DNA from: Roseinatronobacter monicus | Lineage (GTDB): Bacteria; Pseudomonadota; Alphaproteobacteria; Rhodobacterales; Rhodobacteraceae | NCBI RefSeq assembly: GCF_006716865.1 | Contig: NZ_VFPT01000001.1 | Span: 739,001 to 803,000, forward strand | Length of the DNA stretch: 64,000 bases | Direction of reading: 5' to 3' | Shown: in pieces, positions 62,992 to 64,000 of the stretch | How the letters are laid out: each line of letters opens with the position of its first letter | How positions within the stretch are numbered: the stretch's first letter is position 1 | The notes under the pieces: generated by a model | Told to the model about the DNA's origin: nothing | The model's database searches: none | Seen by the model: only the letters and a program-made list of their open reading frames with translations | Program-made: the position numbers and the translations under genes

Positions 62992-64000
62992 TCAGACCGA
63001 CGGCACCGGCCGGTTGTCGCGCACGCGAAATGTGTTGATCTTGCGCCGGTCCTCTTCGGGAGACAGGCCATAGGTTTCAATATAGCGCTGGCGGAACGGG
63101 CTGGCGGTTGCATAGCCGATGGCAAGGGCGATTTCGGACATGGATCTGTTGGAATACATGACCAGTTGACGGGCTGCGGCCAGTCGCAGGTTGCGATAAT
63201 AGATTGAGGGGGACTTGCCGGTAAGCGCCTTGAAGTGTCGCTCCAACTGGCGCGGCGAGAGGCTGATCTGTTCGCAGATATCCGCAATGCCGATCGGGTC
63301 TTCCAGATTTTCGGACATGATCCGCACGGCGCTGGCCACGGGTTCGGGCAGCATGTCCGATGTGGCGGCGGCGCGCAGGGCCGGGATTTTCTGGCGCACA
63401 CCTTCGCCCCGCACAAGCGGATGCTGGAACCAGCAGGCCACTTCGGTCATGACCTCGGCCCCAAGGCGCTGCTCGATCAAAAGCAGGGCGGCATCGAAGG
63501 CGGCCGCAGCACCTGATACCGTCAGTCGCCGCCCCTCGGCCATGATCACTGCATCGGTGGTGCGGTGATCGGGAAATTCATCTGCGAAGGCGCTGGCATA
63601 GCACCAATGGACCGAGGTGACATGCGCGTCCATCAAGCCGGCGCGCGCCAGCGGAAACACCCCGCCACTGACCCCGCCCAGCGCAGCCCCATGACGTGCA
63701 AGCGCGCGCAATGCGCCATTGCCCTGACGCGGGTTGCCGAATTGGCCATTGGGGGGCGACAGCACGATGACATGATCTGCCCCGCGCAGCGAGGCCAGAT
63801 CAGATGATGGATGAAACACAACTTTCGCGCTGCTTTCCACCGCTGCGCCATCTTCTGAAATCAGTGACCAGCGGAATGCCTCGCGCCCCGAGATTTCATT
63901 TGCCGCGCGCAATGGCTCTATCATCGAGGTCAGGCAGGCCATCGGAAAGCCGGGGAAAATCAGAAACCCCAGATGCAGGTTTTCATTCTGGTTTACGGAA
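62992..64000 (-). CDS. GlxA-family AraC-type regulator (5' end outside the window)
   Basis: The frame stays open to the window edge, so the protein is incomplete at its N-terminus; at least 335 codons are seen. N-terminal DJ-1/PfpI-like domain (LGFLIFPGFPMACLTSMIEP ... GGVSGGVFPLARAGL), then a C-terminal AraC DNA-binding domain with two helix-turn-helix units (ISLSPRQLERHFKALTGKSP and MSEIALAIGYATASPFRQRYIETYG). Related proteins control choline, glycine-betaine or arginine catabolism; the target here is unknown. The start lies beyond base 64000. Confidence 0.9.
   Translation of the reverse strand, partial: SVNQNENLHLGFLIFPGFPMACLTSMIEPLRAANEISGREAFRWSLISEDGAAVESSAKVVFHPSSDLASLRGADHVIVLSPPNGQFGNPRQGNGALRALARHGAALGGVSGGVFPLARAGLMDAHVTSVHWCYASAFADEFPDHRTTDAVIMAEGRRLTVSGAAAAFDAALLLIEQRLGAEVMTEVACWFQHPLVRGEGVRQKIPALRAAATSDMLPEPVASAVRIMSENLEDPIGIADICEQISLSPRQLERHFKALTGKSPSIYYRNLRLAAARQLVMYSNRSMSEIALAIGYATASPFRQRYIETYGLSPEEDRRKINTFRVRDNRPVPSV

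Overview
This 64 kb window is a GC-rich chromosomal segment from an alphaproteobacterium, most likely Rhodobacterales (Rhodobacteraceae/Roseobacter group). Support comes from the neighbourhoods lysC-ptsP, purL-bolA-grxD and argC-ccmE, a TIGR02300 'FYDLN' gene next to tRNA-Ala, a fused IorA/IorB protein, a three-gene TRAP transporter and a thi operon of the Rhodobacterales type. Almost all of it is ordinary core chromosome. I see no prophage, transposase, integrase, CRISPR array, toxin-antitoxin pair or defence island.

Layout: 0.1-5.9 kb (+) holds argG, gpmI, an EnvC-like factor, ctpA and rppH. 5.9-16.9 kb is mostly minus strand: flavin reductase, lysC-ptsP, a histone-deacetylase-family amidohydrolase, glutathione peroxidase, bpt, RDD protein, YbaK, an omega-aminotransferase and a LysE exporter. 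The plus-strand exceptions are a GNAT gene and a DUF1178 gene. 17.0-20.2 kb (-) is a dctP-dctQ-dctM TRAP operon with an internal attenuator-like hairpin and a strong terminator. 20.5-23.8 kb (+) is glnE, a small unknown gene and tusA, all overlapping. 23.9-29.0 kb (-) holds a DUF1638 gene, mazG, a membrane protein, gltA and gltX. 29.0-31.1 kb (+) is comEC. 31.5-34.4 kb (-) is purL-bolA-grxD.

34.4-36.1 kb is a gene-poor stretch with inverted repeats, a candidate small RNA and an LsrB/VtlR-like LysR regulator, divergent from iorAB (36.1-39.5 kb). Then come murI, argC and ccmE (+), and a minus-strand block ccmF-ccmH-enoyl-CoA hydratase. 45.8-50.3 kb holds a MoxR/CoxE-like pair, an ABM protein, thpR, a YgjP-type metallopeptidase, the FYDLN protein and tRNA-Ala(GGC).

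50.4-57.9 kb is a ten-gene thiamin operon, thiD-thiO-thiS-thiG-thiE-thiF-thiY-tenA-thiZ-thiX, led by a TPP riboswitch. It combines thiazole synthesis, pyrimidine phosphorylation, coupling, and uptake and salvage of pyrimidine precursors; thiC is not in it. The right end carries a DEAD-box helicase with a long basic tail, a class I PHA synthase with a candidate FNR-type site upstream, and the 3' part of a GlxA-family regulator cut by the window edge.

The least explained signals are non-coding. A ~175-bp dispersed repeat occurs four times, always just downstream of a gene and in that gene's orientation, with a conserved nested stem-loop. A second, shorter repeat occurs four times directly after stop codons. 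The candidate small RNA near 34.9 kb has anti-Shine-Dalgarno-like CCTCCC motifs. Two long palindromes look like operators, upstream of the TRAP operon and of iorAB. All calls come from reading the sequence and family knowledge; no database search was run.
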